The notes beneath the pieces are model-generated. The model was given only the letters and a program-made list of their open reading frames with translations. It did not search any database and was not told where the DNA came from. From Aptenodytes patagonicus (taxonomy: Eukaryota; Chordata; Aves; Sphenisciformes; Spheniscidae): a stretch of DNA of 64,000 bases. A program made the translations under genes and the position numbers. The stretch is taken from the NCBI RefSeq assembly GCF_965638725.1, contig NC_134961.1:3100001-3164000 (forward strand), read 5' to 3'. The first letter of the stretch is position 1. Every line of letters begins with the position of its first letter. Positions 10,701-25,700 of this stretch are shown piece after piece.

Positions 10701-13700
10701 GTGCACTTTTTTTAGAATGATTATTATCTTATTTTCAAATGTTGGTCATTTTATTGTATTTTCAAGTTCGTAGCCTACACCTCAAATAATGCATGCCTTT
10801 TGAAGTATGAATGCTTGGAAGCAAGTCTTAAAGTAACTTGCATGAAATCAGAGGAGGAACTTGGAGGAATGGTGGGGGTTGGAGGCAGTTTATTATGAGA
10901 GTTCAAAAGCAGGGAGGTTCATTGAGGGAGAGGAAGCAGACCGATATAAGGTTGCTGAAAAAGAGGGATTTCTGAGAGTTTACTTCTAAAATACAAATAC
11001 GCCACATGGTTGTTGAGCACAGGTTTTAAGGTGTGTTTTGGGGCTTTTTTCCATGAAGCGAGAGTGGGTAGAATATGCATGTGTGTGTTGTGACCGCATT
11101 GGTAAAAGCAAATGCAGAATATATTGCCATCATGTGCTGTAGATGTAGTTTGAACTAGAGTAGAGTGTTCCCATTTCCGTGTTTTTTATCCATTTTCTGA
11201 ATGCAGAATGAAGTCAGGAGGAAATAGTAACAAAGTCTAATGATGATGAGCTGAAGCTTGAAGATGTCTTTCATGCCGTTGCTCTGGATTTATTAATAAA
11301 ATGTGTACAATGGCCCAAATAAGTATTTGGATTTGTTTTGCAATAATAAGCAGTTCTTTCTTGAAAAAAGAGTTATTCAGCTGAAAGCATTAATTGAATT
11401 AAAACATTCCATCTTTTGGCATCATATAAAACTTGCTAGAAAGCAGTCCGGTTTGTTTCAGCCCACCAAAGTTGCATGTCCCATAGCATGTGGATTAAAT
11501 TAATTACTGTCTTCTCCTGTGGAGAGGATGTATAATACCAAGATACCTGATGTATGTACTTACAGTATGATTTTATTGTATCTTCCCAAATTTGTATGCT
11601 GCAGAATGTATTGTAACCTTCATTTGAAATGTCATTCCTCCAGCATTATTTCTCTAGGGCATGAATGACTGTTTAAAAGCTACTGGCACCATCCCTTGTT
11701 CTAGTATTCTCCTAAATTCTGTCCATCTCGTTTACACTTGGTACTTCTCCTTCCATCCTACCCTGACATGCTTTCATTCATTCTTTGCCCTCCCATTTAC
11801 CCCAGTTCTCCCTCCCTTCCTTTGAAAGTGGCTCAGGACCAGAACTCCGCAGTATCTCATCCCACACCACAAAAGGAGGATTTTTTTCCGTGTGCCCTGT
11901 GCAGTAGGTACTGAACTTTGAAAGGTGCCTGCCTGCAAAGCTGCACAACCACATGGTTTAGATGGAACTTCGTACTAGGCTTTACGGGTGTTTTCTAATG
12001 GAAGAGCAAGAGAATAATGATTTACTGGAGATGGGGGAGTAACCAAATTTATAATAAACCATGTTTATTTTTTATGGCTATGCTTGGTTAGCTCAGATAG
12101 TGCTGCATTTGATATATATTAAATACATGCTGTCCATAAAAAAGCAAGCCTTCAGTATAGTATTGTTTGTAGACTCCTGTTTGAATACGTTCAACTACAT
12201 CTTGGTTGTGCAAATCTTCTAAATAATAAGAGGTAGAAGAAGCTAGACTAGTCTGTATCCTTGTAGGACAGTTACGTGTTGTGTTTAAAACTTTGGATGT
12301 TAATTCATAACAAGAATGCTATATGGTATAACCATGCAATATGGCATAAGCTGTCCTAGACTTAGCCTTCTTAGGAGTCCGTGCTATTTACTGTGGAGGC
12401 ATACAACATAGAAACTTGTTTTCCAGTTACAATGTTAGTACTCAAACTGAAGCGTTGACTTGCAGGGAATGTGTCTGTCTCTCTCCCTCTCTTGTTCATA
12501 TTCTCTTCTCGGCTACAATTCTTGGAGACAAAAGCAAATTGGATCCAGCCTGCAGCTTTGTTGGGTTCTCCTTCCACAGAGCAAGTGGCTTCACTTTCTA
12601 TGGGATCACCTGATTCATTTCTTCACTGAAGTATATGATGTAGTATCTGCCATGAGAAAGATATGTGGCTAGAAAAGGGGCTCACTTACCAAGCAATCAG
12701 AAAGAAAGTTGGGATGTTTGTCTTTGATTGCTTTTTCATTCAAACCGAGGAGTAAATGCTCATGGAGGAATTCTCTGCCATGAGAATAGCAGAATGCATT
12801 TGAAGCTTTCTGGAAAGTATAGATCATAGCACCTTACCCAGCTCTGTTGGCAGCAGGTGTTTTGATGTACATTTCATAAAACTGCTGAGCACTAATGCAG
12901 GTTTGTGAGAATAAAATAGTCACTCGAAGGTGTTTTCTGGTATGGCCTCTTTAATGGCAGTCTTTACCGAAACCACTTTTGAAGGTGATCGTGTGTAGTT
13001 TACCCTTGCTATTGGCTCCCGTAGAATCCAAAAGACAGGAAAGAATGCTCTGAAGGAAACTTCCTGGCATGTTACAAGTTGGCATTCGCATCCTGCACTT
13101 TGGGGAGCGAGTTTAGTGTCCTAACGCTCTGCATTAAGCCTGTAGAACACCAATAACAGAACCAGCCTGTGTGTTGAGATACATGGGTGTAGTGGGGATT
13201 AACTCTGTGAATTCCAGCTTCTGTGGATGTGGAATCTGTCATAGAAGATATGAATCAGCTGGCATGTAAGAGCTGCCAGTGGAAAATTGAAAAGCAAACA
13301 CTAAGATGCTATGTAGAGCCTGGAAGGACAAACTTCTTGTGGCTGTAGCTGTGATAAGACGCCGATACTATCAGTGACTCAATTATTTGATACATGCAGC
13401 GTTCCATTGTTTGTCATTTTCATATCAGATTTTTAAACTGCAGTCTTTAAATCCCTTTATATAAATTTTTGCAAGTGTTTGTGTTTTGCTTAGAACTACA
13501 AAGACGATAGCTTTTTCTACAGAAAATGTAGTTTGAGATGTTGTTATGCTGTTCACAGATAAATGAAGTTCCAGTAACAGGCCATATAGATGGGCAGAGA
13601 ACACTGGGTAAAAGGAATGATTAAGTTTCTCTGAAACATTGGTGTTCTGATCTGTGATTTTGTTGGGGGTTATAGTTCAAATACCAAGTACAGAAACCTG

Positions 13701-16700
13701 ATGTTTTTGCAAACTGTGGGTTGAAAGCTGAGTGAAAATGCTGAGAACTTACACATCCAAACTTGGTGCTTTGTACCTCGTATGCAGGTGCTGGTGCTCC
13801 ACCGCATCCTAGAGTGAAGGGAAGGAATTGTCGTAGCTGTAATTGTGTGGATGTCCAGTCCAGTGGTTGGGTGATGCAGGATAAGTAGACAGAGTGAGAA
13901 TGACCATCTTGTCTTTGTCTTGTCTGCAGTGATCTCCTTTTTAGAAATGTTTTTACTTAGAACAAGCATCACAGCAGATTGTTAGAGTAAGCCCCCTTCC
14001 TCTCTCCAGCAATTCTGCAGCAGTAATGGTATGGCTAGCCTCAATGGACCTTTTTGTTCTAATGCATTGCTTAACTTTTTAAATAATCTATTGTTGGAAA
14101 TTAATGATCATCATCATCTGTCATTAGTGAGGGGATGAAAACTTGTTAGCTGTTTTGTATGTTACAAGAATTCCATACAGTAAGATTGAAAGAATGAATT
14201 TATGGGGCGTAATTTAATGATGTATGACTATTATTACTTTTTTTTTTGCCTTTTATCCTGAATTAGTTTATAATGCCATGTTTTAGAATATAGTGCATTC
14301 CATTGCCTTACCAAGATCCAGTAAACTCTAGAGTGGATTGTGGTAACCCAGTGATAAACATTACCATGCACAGTAGTAAGAAAGCTTATGCAAAGGGATG
14401 ATATAGCAAACTCCTTTATTCCTGGAAGAATTAGATGGCATATAAGATCTCTGTAGAGGTGACGGGATATTAGAATTTTTAGATCTTCATATACAATACT
14501 CTAAACAATTGTCTGGATAGCAATTTATTTGTGTTTAAAACAAGACAGACTGTGATAAACTTCCTAGGACTACAGTTTGTCTTGTAGGATAGTAAATATA
14601 TATAAAGGAACAAAACAGCAATTATGAGCTACGTATCCTTTGTAGAAGTTGAATCAGTGGAGTCCTTAGCATGTCCTCAACAGAATTGTTCTGTTCGTTT
14701 CATCTTTTACGTACAACTAAGGAAATCTACTGAACTTTATAGTCTTATTAGAATTTAAAGTCCTCACTGATACTTTTGCTTCTTCCTCTTTTTAATAATG
14801 AAAACTTCATGTGTACCAAGTGTACTGTACAATCTTTAGAAAATCCTTGATAAGATCTGAACTTTGGGCAACTGACTTCAGGTTTTTACTTACTTGAGTA
14901 TGTAATCAGTGATGTTAACCCCCCCAAACCCCAAACAACAAACAACCACCCAACAAATAAACAAACAAAACCCCAAACCCCCACATTCGTGGTTCCTCTA
15001 AATGATTTCTCAGAAAGTTAGAGATCTGTCATCAGAATAGTAACTCTGGAATAGAATCCTGTAGCTGTCTTTTGATAAAGGACATCTCCTGCATTGCGAC
15101 CTAGTAGCAACAGGAGATTGTAGATTGAGATTGAGGACTGATGTGTTTGAATTCCACTTTCCTGACTGAAGATTTTAAATGCTAAGATCTGTATTTCTTT
15201 ACCATGCAAATTGTGATATTCCAATCTCACATTTGTAGAATAGAGCAGCGATTGTGTGTCTTAAAATGGTTGGTTTTCTTCTCAGCCATCTATTAAGTGC
15301 TCAGGTTTTTCTAATGTTTTCATTTTTTTAAAGGATTTACCTTCACAGTAACAGAATTAAATTGCTTAACTTTCAATTATTTTATCAGTGGCTGATGAAG
15401 GCTTTAGGAAATAGAGAAGCTGTTTATTTGAGAAGTTGTTTTTAAGTGCGTTTTCTTCTAGATGTCCAGTTCTTTTTCATGTTTTGCCTTACATGCTTCT
15501 CTGTGGTGACAGTAATTTTCTTCGAAAGGATCAAATAGTCATTCCTAGAAATAAAAGAAACATTAACATTAAAATGGTCACAATATCATATTTTATATCC
15601 AGTAAATACTGATTGTATGCAGGAAAAAATGTACTTTCATGCACTCATCATACATCAACCAAATCTTTTCCAGATTTGGTTTCAAATGTTCTTTGTTACT
15701 TGAACAAACAGGTTTTTTTAGGTTTTGGAGCAGTATGATTTTGTCATCCAAAGGAATTACTTTCAAATTGCAACTGAATAGTTACAGTTAAGATTTACAT
15801 ACAAGTCTTTCAAATCTCTAAAGCACAGTAAGCCTATAACAGTTGATTCTCCTGATATTCTTTTTTTTAAATTTTAGGATTATCAAACTGGGATAATCCC
15901 GGTTCTTGAATAGAGAGAGAGAGATGTATGTATAAACACTGACTTTGTCAAGTAAACAAACTGCTTCATGTAATTGAATTTCAAAAGATAACTGAACTTT
16001 TTAAGCCTAAATATGAAAGAGAGAACTGTGCTAATGTGTATAAAAGTTTGGGAAATTAGTTGGGACTGCTATGTTGTACAAGCTGGATTTATAAGCAAAT
16101 AAACTAAGGCAAGCCAATTTATCATGAGATAAAAGACAAAACATAAAGGACAGTAACTGGAAAAATGGAAATGGAAAAGCATTTTTTATAACGAGCAATG
16201 TGTGTTTAATGTTAAAGGGCTTCTGTTTTATTAAGTACACACCTGCATTGATAAGGGCAGTCAAATCTTAAATAATACTTCTTAGCAAAATTGAAGAGAA
16301 TATATTTTGGAAATGTAAGTTACTGAGCATGGTTACGTTTTCATGGAAAAAAAATGAGTGCACTTTTTGGGAGGTCTCCCTGGTTTCTGGATTAACATTC
16401 TGATAATCTGTTACAGTGTCAAACCAAGCATGATGTTTGGTTTGATTTCTGTTGTGAATAAATCACAGGTTTAAGGTTAGTTGATAATGTTTTTGCTGAT
16501 TAAAATGTCTTTGAAAGACTAATAGTTTCAGACGCAACTTAAAAAAAAAAAAGAGGCTTTTTCTTCGGAATTAAGGTGAGGGAATGGAATCTTGCTGCGT
16601 TATACGTAGCTCTCACCTTCCTGCAGTTTCTCCATCCCATTTTCTTCCCTGTTCCCTACTTGCATAAGCAGCAAATTCTCTTAGTTCCATCAGGCTTTAT

Positions 16701-19700
16701 TTTCATTTTAGTATTTCCGATCTTCATATTTTTTTCCTGATTCATGTTCTCTGGTGTGCCGATAACTGATAAAGGTGCAATCAAGATCACACTTCTGTGC
16801 CTTTTTCCAAAAGCCACACCAGGATTTGGAGAAGGAGAAGGGGTTGGGACTTGGCCATCCTTGGGATACCTTGAATTATCCTAGATGGGCTAAGTGTCAG
16901 AGATGGTGCTCTTTATACTGAGGATCAGATTCTTGAGAATGCTGATCCATTGTCATGTGATGAACTAAAGTAGACATCTTTCAGTCCTTTTGTTACCACA
17001 GTTATTTCGGAGGCAGTAGGATCAAGACCAAAGACAAGGATATGAAATTATGTATATTTTCTCATGGTCATTAGTTGCTTTATTGGTCGCACCAATGTTC
17101 AGCGCTGCTCAGAAGTTCCCCTCAGCTGCAAAGGGGCAACTGCAGAGCACACCAGTGTATATTGCTTTGGTATATTCCTGCTTATCTGTCTTATCTCTGG
17201 AAATACAAGATTAAGCCATTGAAACCTTCCCCTTGTTTTTTGCTTTTTGAGGTTTTATTTCTTTAAAAAAACCCTTGTTATTTGCCTATTGTACTGCAGT
17301 GAAATATCTTGGAAAAAACCTGATATAGATGGGAGTGGTGAAGAAGGAGGAAATTCTGAGTTCCTCACTTACCTCTATCCATGAATCCTCCTGTTGGTTT
17401 AATACTCACTCTGGTCATGTTTTCTTGCAGCAGCAGATAATGGAGGGACTGCATCTGGTGGCACATCAGGAATTTCTCCCAGCAATCCTGCTGGGAATTC
17501 CAAGTCAGCGGCAAGGAACCTGGGCTCCTCAGCTGGAGAGAAAGAAGAAGGAAAGAAGGTCAGACGGCAGTGGGAATCATGGAGCACAGAGGACAAAAAT
17601 ACCTTCTTCGAGGGACTGTATGAGGTACATGTAGAGGAAAATAACAAGCTTAGATGGCTTCATTTAGTATCTGGATATTCCTAAAGAAGGTTGATTTAAT
17701 TGAGATTTGCAGGAGCAAAATGCATATGTACACATATGCATTTGTTTGTCCATGCATATGTGTCTATACAGTTGGCTATAAACCAGCTGTCAATCAAAGC
17801 CACATTTCAAAAGTGTCAAGCTTTTTTTTGTTTTGAAATACACAGGAAATACTTGTGAGTTTTATTCATGAATGTTTAGAATAATTTAAATTATTTTTCA
17901 ATTATGGTTCTGTTTCAAATGAGAAATAAATAAATAATGGCCCCATCTCAACTTTCAGAAGCAACACATGCTGTAATATTAGCAAACAAGAAAGCATGTT
18001 CTATTCTAATAAGAATTGTAGGCACTGTGTTTAGTCTGTGACCATGGAAAGGTTTGTACTAGGGCTGAGAGACAAAAGTTAGAACATCTTATCTTTTATC
18101 TTGTATGATGTATACGGTGTATTCCTGGTTGTCTTGTTCTTATGATTATTTTAAGAGCAATTCTGTTATGAAAATACATACTAAAGGTGAAAACAAACGA
18201 AATGGTGGTGGGTTTTCTTTGCATGTGTGCATCTTTTTAAAAATTTTTTTTTAAAGGCATGATTCACATGTATATATTTTGTGGATAAAATGAACACTTA
18301 AACACTGTTTTCTTTTTTTTAACTCTTCTGACTTGCAATAATATTCCTGGGAATCATGTAATTTTTAAGTCCCTTCATCACTCAGAGAAAACATTTTTTT
18401 TTTTTTTAAATGCTGAGGAAAGAGTTCAAAAATTTGCTCTTAAGATAGATTTGGGACTCTGTTTGGTCCCCCACTTCCATTCTTTTTGTGTCACTGCCTT
18501 TCAAAAGAGGTTTTCACACTTTGTATTTAAATCAGTTCCAACCTTTTTTGAATACTAAGAAATTTTGTGATAGTAGGAGTTCAATGATAACATATATAAA
18601 ATTAAATTTTCCTCTTTTGAACTCCAAGGATTTTATAGGAATTGGCTAGTTTTAAAGAGACACTTAGGTGTCTCATTTTTATTTTTACCCCAAGAATAAA
18701 CTTCTGAATGACCTGCAGTGTAAAAATGTGTTTTCTGTAAGAAGATTTTATTTTTAGTTTTTTAAAAATACAGTATTTTCCTTCATTATTTGAAACTCAA
18801 ATTTTACACTCCTAATAACAGGAACATGAAATTTACTGTAAATAAAAGTGAAGCTGTTAAATATAATAGGCTTTTCATTCACCCTAGTCAGAAATGGAGG
18901 TAGGAGGAAGAGGGGGGGAAATGCAGAGGAAAGTAAAGAAAGCTAAGTGAGAAAGTTGGTATTTTCAATTCTCTTACTTAGCACATTTATGAGTAAAGTT
19001 TGTTTGTTTATTTTTAAGTTTCCTAGCAACTTACAGTTTTTATTTTGATACAATTCAATAAATTGGAAAGTAATTTATTTGGCATCTATAATACATTTTA
19101 TATAAAATGAAACCAGTGTCATTCTTGTGCTGTTGAGTTCTGATACCCAAGAATTTTATGACTGCTGAAATCTAATTTCCCACAAGGAATCCCAAAGTCC
19201 CTCATGTTGTTTGAGTTGTCTTATGACAAGATATAAGTTTGGTTTTGAGTATTTGGATTTGGTTTGTTTATTCTTCAGCATGGGAAGGACTTTGAAGCTA
19301 TCCAGAACAACATTGCCCTGAAATACAAGAAGAAAGGCAAACCAGCGAGCATGGTGAAGAATAAGGAACAGGTCCGCCACTTCTACTACCGCACTTGGCA
19401 CAAGATCTCAAAGTACATTGACTTTGATAATGGTTAGTATGCAATGAAATGGGCTTAGCGTAGAGCTCACAGTCTCATGGGGGTTGGAGTCCTGCCTTTT
19501 AGTGCCACCATGGAGGGCAGGAATGGTGGAGATGAGAAAATAAATACCAAAGAGGATGTCTGTGAACATGTCTTATTTTTATTAGCATGGTCATACTGAG
19601 GTTCCTGTTTTTTGAAAAATACTTCTCAAAAACTGGTATTTGTATCACTGCTTTTATATCAATTCACCACACCATAATAAATGCTGATCCTACTATTAAT

Positions 19701-22700
19701 ATTGGGGAAAAGCCAGGTTCAAGGAAATGTTTTTCTGTTCTCAGGAACACACCTTTGAGGACAGCTACCTAAATGTTAGTCAGGCATGACTTCATCGAGC
19801 AAATTGACTCCAGCACTACTTTGCGCTTCTTGAGGGAAGGTAGAAATAAATAAATAGTCCAATACAAGTGTAAATGGTGAAATATTTGCTCACACTTTAA
19901 ATAAGCCTGAAATTGTATCATTGGTTCAGTAACTTAGGATTCCCAGTGCCATAGAATCATAGAATCATTGAGGTTGGAAATGACCTCTAAGATCATCGAG
20001 TCCAGCCGTCAACCCAACACCACCATGTCCTAAACCATGTTCCTAAGTGCCTCATCTACTCGTCTTTTAAATACCTCCAGGGATGGGGACTCCACCACTT
20101 CCCTGGGCAGCCTGTTCCAATGTTTCACCACTCTTTCAGTAAAGAAATTTTTCCTCACGTCCAATCTAAACCTCCCCTGGCACAACTTGAGGCCATTTCC
20201 TCTCGTCCTGTCGCTTGTTACTTGGGAGAAGAGACCGACCCCACCTCGCTACAACCTCCTTTCAGGGAGTTGTAGAGAGCGATGAGGTCTCCCCTGAGCC
20301 TCCTTTTCTCCAGGCTAAACAACCCCAGTTCCCTCAGCCGCTCCTCATCAGACTTGTTCTCCAGACCCCTTACCAGCCTCGTTGCCCTTCTCTGGACACG
20401 CTCCAGCACCTCGACGTCCTTCTTGTAGTGAGGGGCCCAAAACTGAACACAGTATTCGAGGTGCGGCCTCACCAGTGCCGAGTACAGGGGCACGATCACT
20501 TCCCTGCTCCTGCTGGCCACACTATTTCTGATACAGGCCAGGAGGCCATTGGCCTTCTTGGCCGCCTGGGCACACTGCCGGCTCATGTTCAGCCGGCTGT
20601 CGACCAACACCCCCAGGTCCTTTTCTGCTGGGCAGCTTTCGAGCCACTTTTCCCCAAGCCTGTAGCGCTGCATGGGGTTGTTGTGGCCGAAGAGCAGGAC
20701 CCGGCACTTGGCCTTGTTGAACCTCATACAATTGGCCTCAGCCCATTGATCCAGCCTGTCCAGGTCCCTCTGCAGAGCCTTCCTACCCTCGAGCAGATCA
20801 ACACTCCTGCCCAACTTGGTGTCGTCTGCAAACTGACTGAGGGTGCACTCAATCCCCTCATCCAGATCATCGATAAAGATACTAAACGAGATATTCCCCT
20901 CTTCCCATTCTTTTCCCTCCTTCCCCAGCTTGTTGAATGAAAAGGAATTAGGAAGTCAGATGAACTGCTAGTGGTGTTTTGTAACAATAATAGTAATATA
21001 TGATCTTTGATAATTTATTTTTATCAAATGCATACTGTTCAGTAATGGGCAGTGAGAATTCAAGTCAATTTGTGGATAGCCTAATCTGAATAGCAGGTTA
21101 AAGAAACCTATTGCAGAACGAACAGATTTTACTAAGACCCAGTTCTTTTGACTTTTTTAAGGTATGAAGAATGTCAGTTCTCCCATTAGCTTGTTGATCA
21201 AGTAAAGGTCTCTAGGGCTTTCCTATCCTTCTGATGCTATATTCTAAGTTGCATAAATCGTGGCTGTTTCATGGTGGTTGAATTTTTTGGTATTTAAACA
21301 ACTCTCTTTATCATCAGCAGAAGTTTGGATAGTAAATTCATCTACATGATTTGCGGCCAGAGCCTCTCAAGTTAAAAATAACTCATTAATGAGAAATGGA
21401 TTTGACTAGAAAAAAGCTGAAGGAAAGCAAAGATAGCATACAATATAGTCTCTTTATGAAATTGTTTTGTCTGTTCTTGAGATTAGGTTATCTGAAGGGG
21501 GACTTACACATCTAAAACACCTGTCATAAGGTGTATTTTTGAGTTCCTTTTTCAAAACAAGACAGCATTTTAAGATGAAACAAGCCATTAGTATTTTATT
21601 TAAAAACAAGTGTTACAGGAAACACAGTATGGAAGAAGGTTGTTTGTTTTTTTTTTTAAAAAAAAGTGTCATGGAGGTACTTCATCTATTTCTGGCTAAC
21701 GTAAAGTTCTGTATCTGTACCTATAAATCTGTCTGAAATCTCATTGGCTGTACGAATTTAAGAATTAGTGCAGTAGTTTGATTAGCCTTAGTATTGGTAG
21801 AAATATGTGTGCCTGGGTTTTGATATTAAATGAGTCTGCAAGTCAGAGAACTGAATTCTTGACAAGACGAAATATCTTCATCTGATTTGTAAACCACAAG
21901 ACTGTCTTTCAGTTCTGTCATAAATATTTAGATCTATCAGCAATAATAATGTCCCCATCATGTGTGTTGATGAGAAAGGAGAAAAAAAACTTGTGAAGTT
22001 GAATAAAATGTGTGCAATTCTTCATATAAAAATTTAGAATCTAGAATTTGCATTAAATCTCTAAGGTGCATTCATGTCCACAGAAGACATTCTCTGTCTT
22101 CTGGAAAATTCAGACCTACTTCTTAATTTTCATATAGGAAGGAGTTCTATATGCGTTTTCTTGGGGACATCTGGACATTTCCTTTAGAAATTGTAAACAG
22201 TTAAGTGATACTAGAGTTAGCTTTATTATGAATTAGCTTCATTTTGCATATTGAACTGTTGCATATTTGTTTCAATTCTGTGGAAGCCGCTCTGTTTTTT
22301 CTGTAATCTAAAAAATGTTGCATTTCCCAGATATTTAAGTCACCAAAAGGAAATTGGTGAACCCGTCTCATTATAGTGTTTCTTGAAACAGAACTTGGTC
22401 TTACCTTCGATGAGGTGTTTGTCTCATCATTGAAAATAAAAATCATCTCATTTTCAGTGTTGAAATGAGTATCTGCAATGTCGCTGTGTATGAGTGTCTG
22501 CAATCTGCATCTCACTTACACCTTTTCTACTTTTCAGTGTTTTCTCAAGGGCTGAAAAAATCCTCCCTGGAGCTTTATGGCTTAATCTGCTATGGGGAAC
22601 TAAGGAAAAAGATTGGGGGATGTGAGTATGAATGACTTAAAGTAATTTTTATATAGTAGAATCAGAAGTGTCTACCCTTGAAGTTGGCAATGACTAGTAC

Positions 22701-25700
22701 AGTTTCACTTTTGAGTTATTCAGAATTCGCGTTCATTGTATTCTATTGCACTAATCTGTGGTATCGTTGTTTCATTAAATGTATTTTTATTTTTAAAGAC
22801 CTTCTTAGTATGTTGCGTTAGTCCCCTTTGACAGATTTCTTTAGCTTTTGCTATCTGTGGAATGCAGTGCATGTAATACCCACAGATGGCAGGTAAATGT
22901 ATACATAGCTTAGATTATCTGTCTATTTTATTATTCTTGAAAACTAAGCAATTAGATGTGTAAATGATATCATTTGCACCCACAATTATTTCTGCCTATG
23001 CGATCAAAATCTGGGATGGTGCGTTTCTCTAAGTCAGTCTCTAAATCTTTACTCATTGAACCCTGAAGATGAAAAAGCATTACAAATCATAGTCAGAAAT
23101 AACAACTTTACTGGCTAACCAAGATGTATTCTGACCTTGTCAATCCTGGAGGCTGTTTTTGTCCATAAGGATGAGTGTAGACGGATGAGTATATGCCATA
23201 CCAATGCTCCCCCGTTTTCTGGAAGTTGATTAGTTGCATTAGCAAGATATCTGAGCTTAGGCTTAGTACCATGTTCATAGAATCATATGATGGTTTGGGT
23301 TAGAAGGGCCCTTTCAAGGTCATCTAGTCCAACTCCCCTGCAATGAGCAGGGACATCTTCAACTAGATCACGTCGCTCAGAGCCCCGTCCAACCTGACCT
23401 TGAACACTTCCAGGGATGGGGCATCTACCACCCCTCTGGGCAACCTGTGCCAGTGTTTCACCACCCTCATCGTAAAGAATTATTCCTTATATCTAGTCTG
23501 AATCTCCCCTCTTTTAGTTTAAAACCATTACCCCTTGTCCTATCGCTATGGGCCCTACTACAAAGTCTGTCCCCATCTTTCTTATAAGCCCCCTTTAAGT
23601 ATTGAAAGGCTGCGATAAGGTCTCCTCGGAGCCTTCTCTTCTCCAGGCTGAACAACCCCAACTCTCTCAGCCTGTCCTCATAGGAGAGGTGCTCCAGCCA
23701 CCTGATCATCTTCATGGCCCTCCTCTGGACCTGCTCCAACAGGTCCATGTCTTTCCTGTGCTGAGGACCCCAGAGCTGGATGCAGCACTCCAGGTGGGGT
23801 CTCACCAAGGCAGAGTAGAGGGGGAGAATCACCTCCCTCGACCTGCTGGCCACGCTTCTTTTGATGCAGCCCAGGATATGGTTCACATGGTCTTTATGGC
23901 TTCCAGACTAGCGAGAGCTCTAATGTGGCTAGCTTGGAGAATGGGCAAAGGTACACGCACTGTATGCACTAGTCCATGCATGTATACCTTCTTATCTCTC
24001 TATTGTTTTTCATTTGTCCCCAAGATTCTGTCAGTGTTATATCATAGTGGATCTTCTACATATTTTGTTTGATTTGTGAGACATGGAAAATCATCAGAAT
24101 ACTTTCATTTCTTTGTAAAGTCATACTAGTTGCAAAGTGCAAAAGACAAGAAAGCTTTAATGACTGGACATGTACAATTCCTAATAGAATCGTGGTAGTT
24201 TGGCAGATTGATTTTTTTTTTTTTTGCTGTATTATTTCCTCAACTGGGATTTTTATTGTAATGTGTCATGAATGAGACTGTTGTGAATATTCATAATGAC
24301 CTTATTCTGTTTCTTCGAAGATCTCCAGTGTGTTAATTCATCTTGGAGAAGCAATTTTGAACTGTTTCATGACAAAGAAGGTGCAGAGGCAAGACAGATT
24401 GCATTGTCAGTAGAAATCAGTATTAGTGTTTCTTCCCTATATCCACGTCTTGTCTTAAAGGCGTCAACAGACCCTCCTTGCTATGACTGGGAATAAGGTT
24501 TCACACAGTCACCATGGCAATGCATACATACTCTGTGCTCCTGTCTTTTTATAACTTTGGTACTTGGTTACGTATTTTACCCACTGTCACTTGGAAAATT
24601 CCAGTCTCCAAGACCAAATGGGCTTAAGCTGCAAGCCTCTACACCCAGTTTATGAGAGGTCTGCTCTGCAGCTGGTGAAAGTAGTTTCTTCCTCTCTTTT
24701 TTTTCTTCCCCCCCCCCCCCCCCCCTTGTGGTATTCACCCAGTCCCACCTTCCCAGAAATTGAGATGACTTATATAGAGCTATTGAGACACGAAAGCATG
24801 TCAGGAATACTTTCAGCATTGCCAGAGGGAGGTTATTTGTTCAGTAACTAGATCTGGGCCTAACTATCATAGGGAATATAAATCAAGTTACCATAATGTC
24901 CATTTAAAAATGTGCTGTATAATGCATAGAAGAAAAGTATGGGCTACATGTGCATTTTATTATTTTTATTTACCTTTTTTACTGCATTCAGCGCTGTAAG
25001 GGCTTGGTGCTCTTTCATTATGCTGTGCTGCCTTAGCAACAGAGATGGAGCAGGAAGATGAGGAAGCTTTTCTTTTTAATATAGCAGTGTCAGATTAACT
25101 CCCAGCAACCAAGATGACTGTAGCACCTAACCTAGGGTCATTTAATCCATGAGTAAAATGTAATTTTCATGGCAAGGATCGTGTAAAGCTTGCACATTAT
25201 GAAAATAGAAACTTTTCAGAAAGGGTATGTTATAGCACATTTATGCACGTTAATCCTATATGAGAATAAAAAGTAATAGCTTTGAAAACCGAACAGGACA
25301 CAAAAAAGGTCATGACTATATCACTTTAAATCCTAATTCACTGTGTTATCCCATTTCATGTAAAGGTATGGATGACAAGAATGCAGCTAAACTCAATGAG
25401 CTCATTCAAGCCGGGTAAGTAAGAACTTATTCCTGAAACTCTTAAAACTGGGTTGTTCAGCAGCTTGATTGTTGAATTGGTCATCCAGAGTGTAGGGGAC
25501 ATTTCTTACTTTTTTAGAGCTGCAGTTTGACATTTTCCATTCTTAGTTTGTTCTGTATGGGTTCTTTTCTCCCCTTTTCCATGAAGCCATTAATTGTTAT
25601 TAGTAAGAAATGATGGGTAAAGTTTAAGAAGGTAATGGAATGAGAATTCTCTACAGAAGTTACGGCATTATAACTATGTTGATTCACTATAGGGAATATT

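Larger units (their letters stand above)
7738..17430 (+). other. CRAMP1: CRAMP1 intron 2
   Basis: This 9.7 kb intron is ordinary AT-rich sequence. It has one copy of the ~310 bp duplicated segment (10092-10418), a (TACA)n run near 8371-8390 and an A/C-rich low-complexity stretch near 14920-14985. No CR1 element or RNA gene was recognised. Confidence 0.8.
22622..25365 (+). other. CRAMP1: CRAMP1 intron 5
   Basis: This 2.7 kb intron contains an antisense CR1 fragment (23275-23905) and a (C)18 run at 24708-24725. The rest is AT-rich with nothing recognised. It ends CATGTAAAG. Confidence 0.9.

Noticed and set aside
20215-20940. Plus-strand frame of 241 codons inside intron 4
   Set aside because: It is the antisense shadow of the CR1 reverse transcriptase on the minus strand.
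23602-24072. Plus-strand frame of 156 codons in intron 5
   Set aside because: It is mostly the antisense shadow of a CR1 fragment followed by intron sequence.
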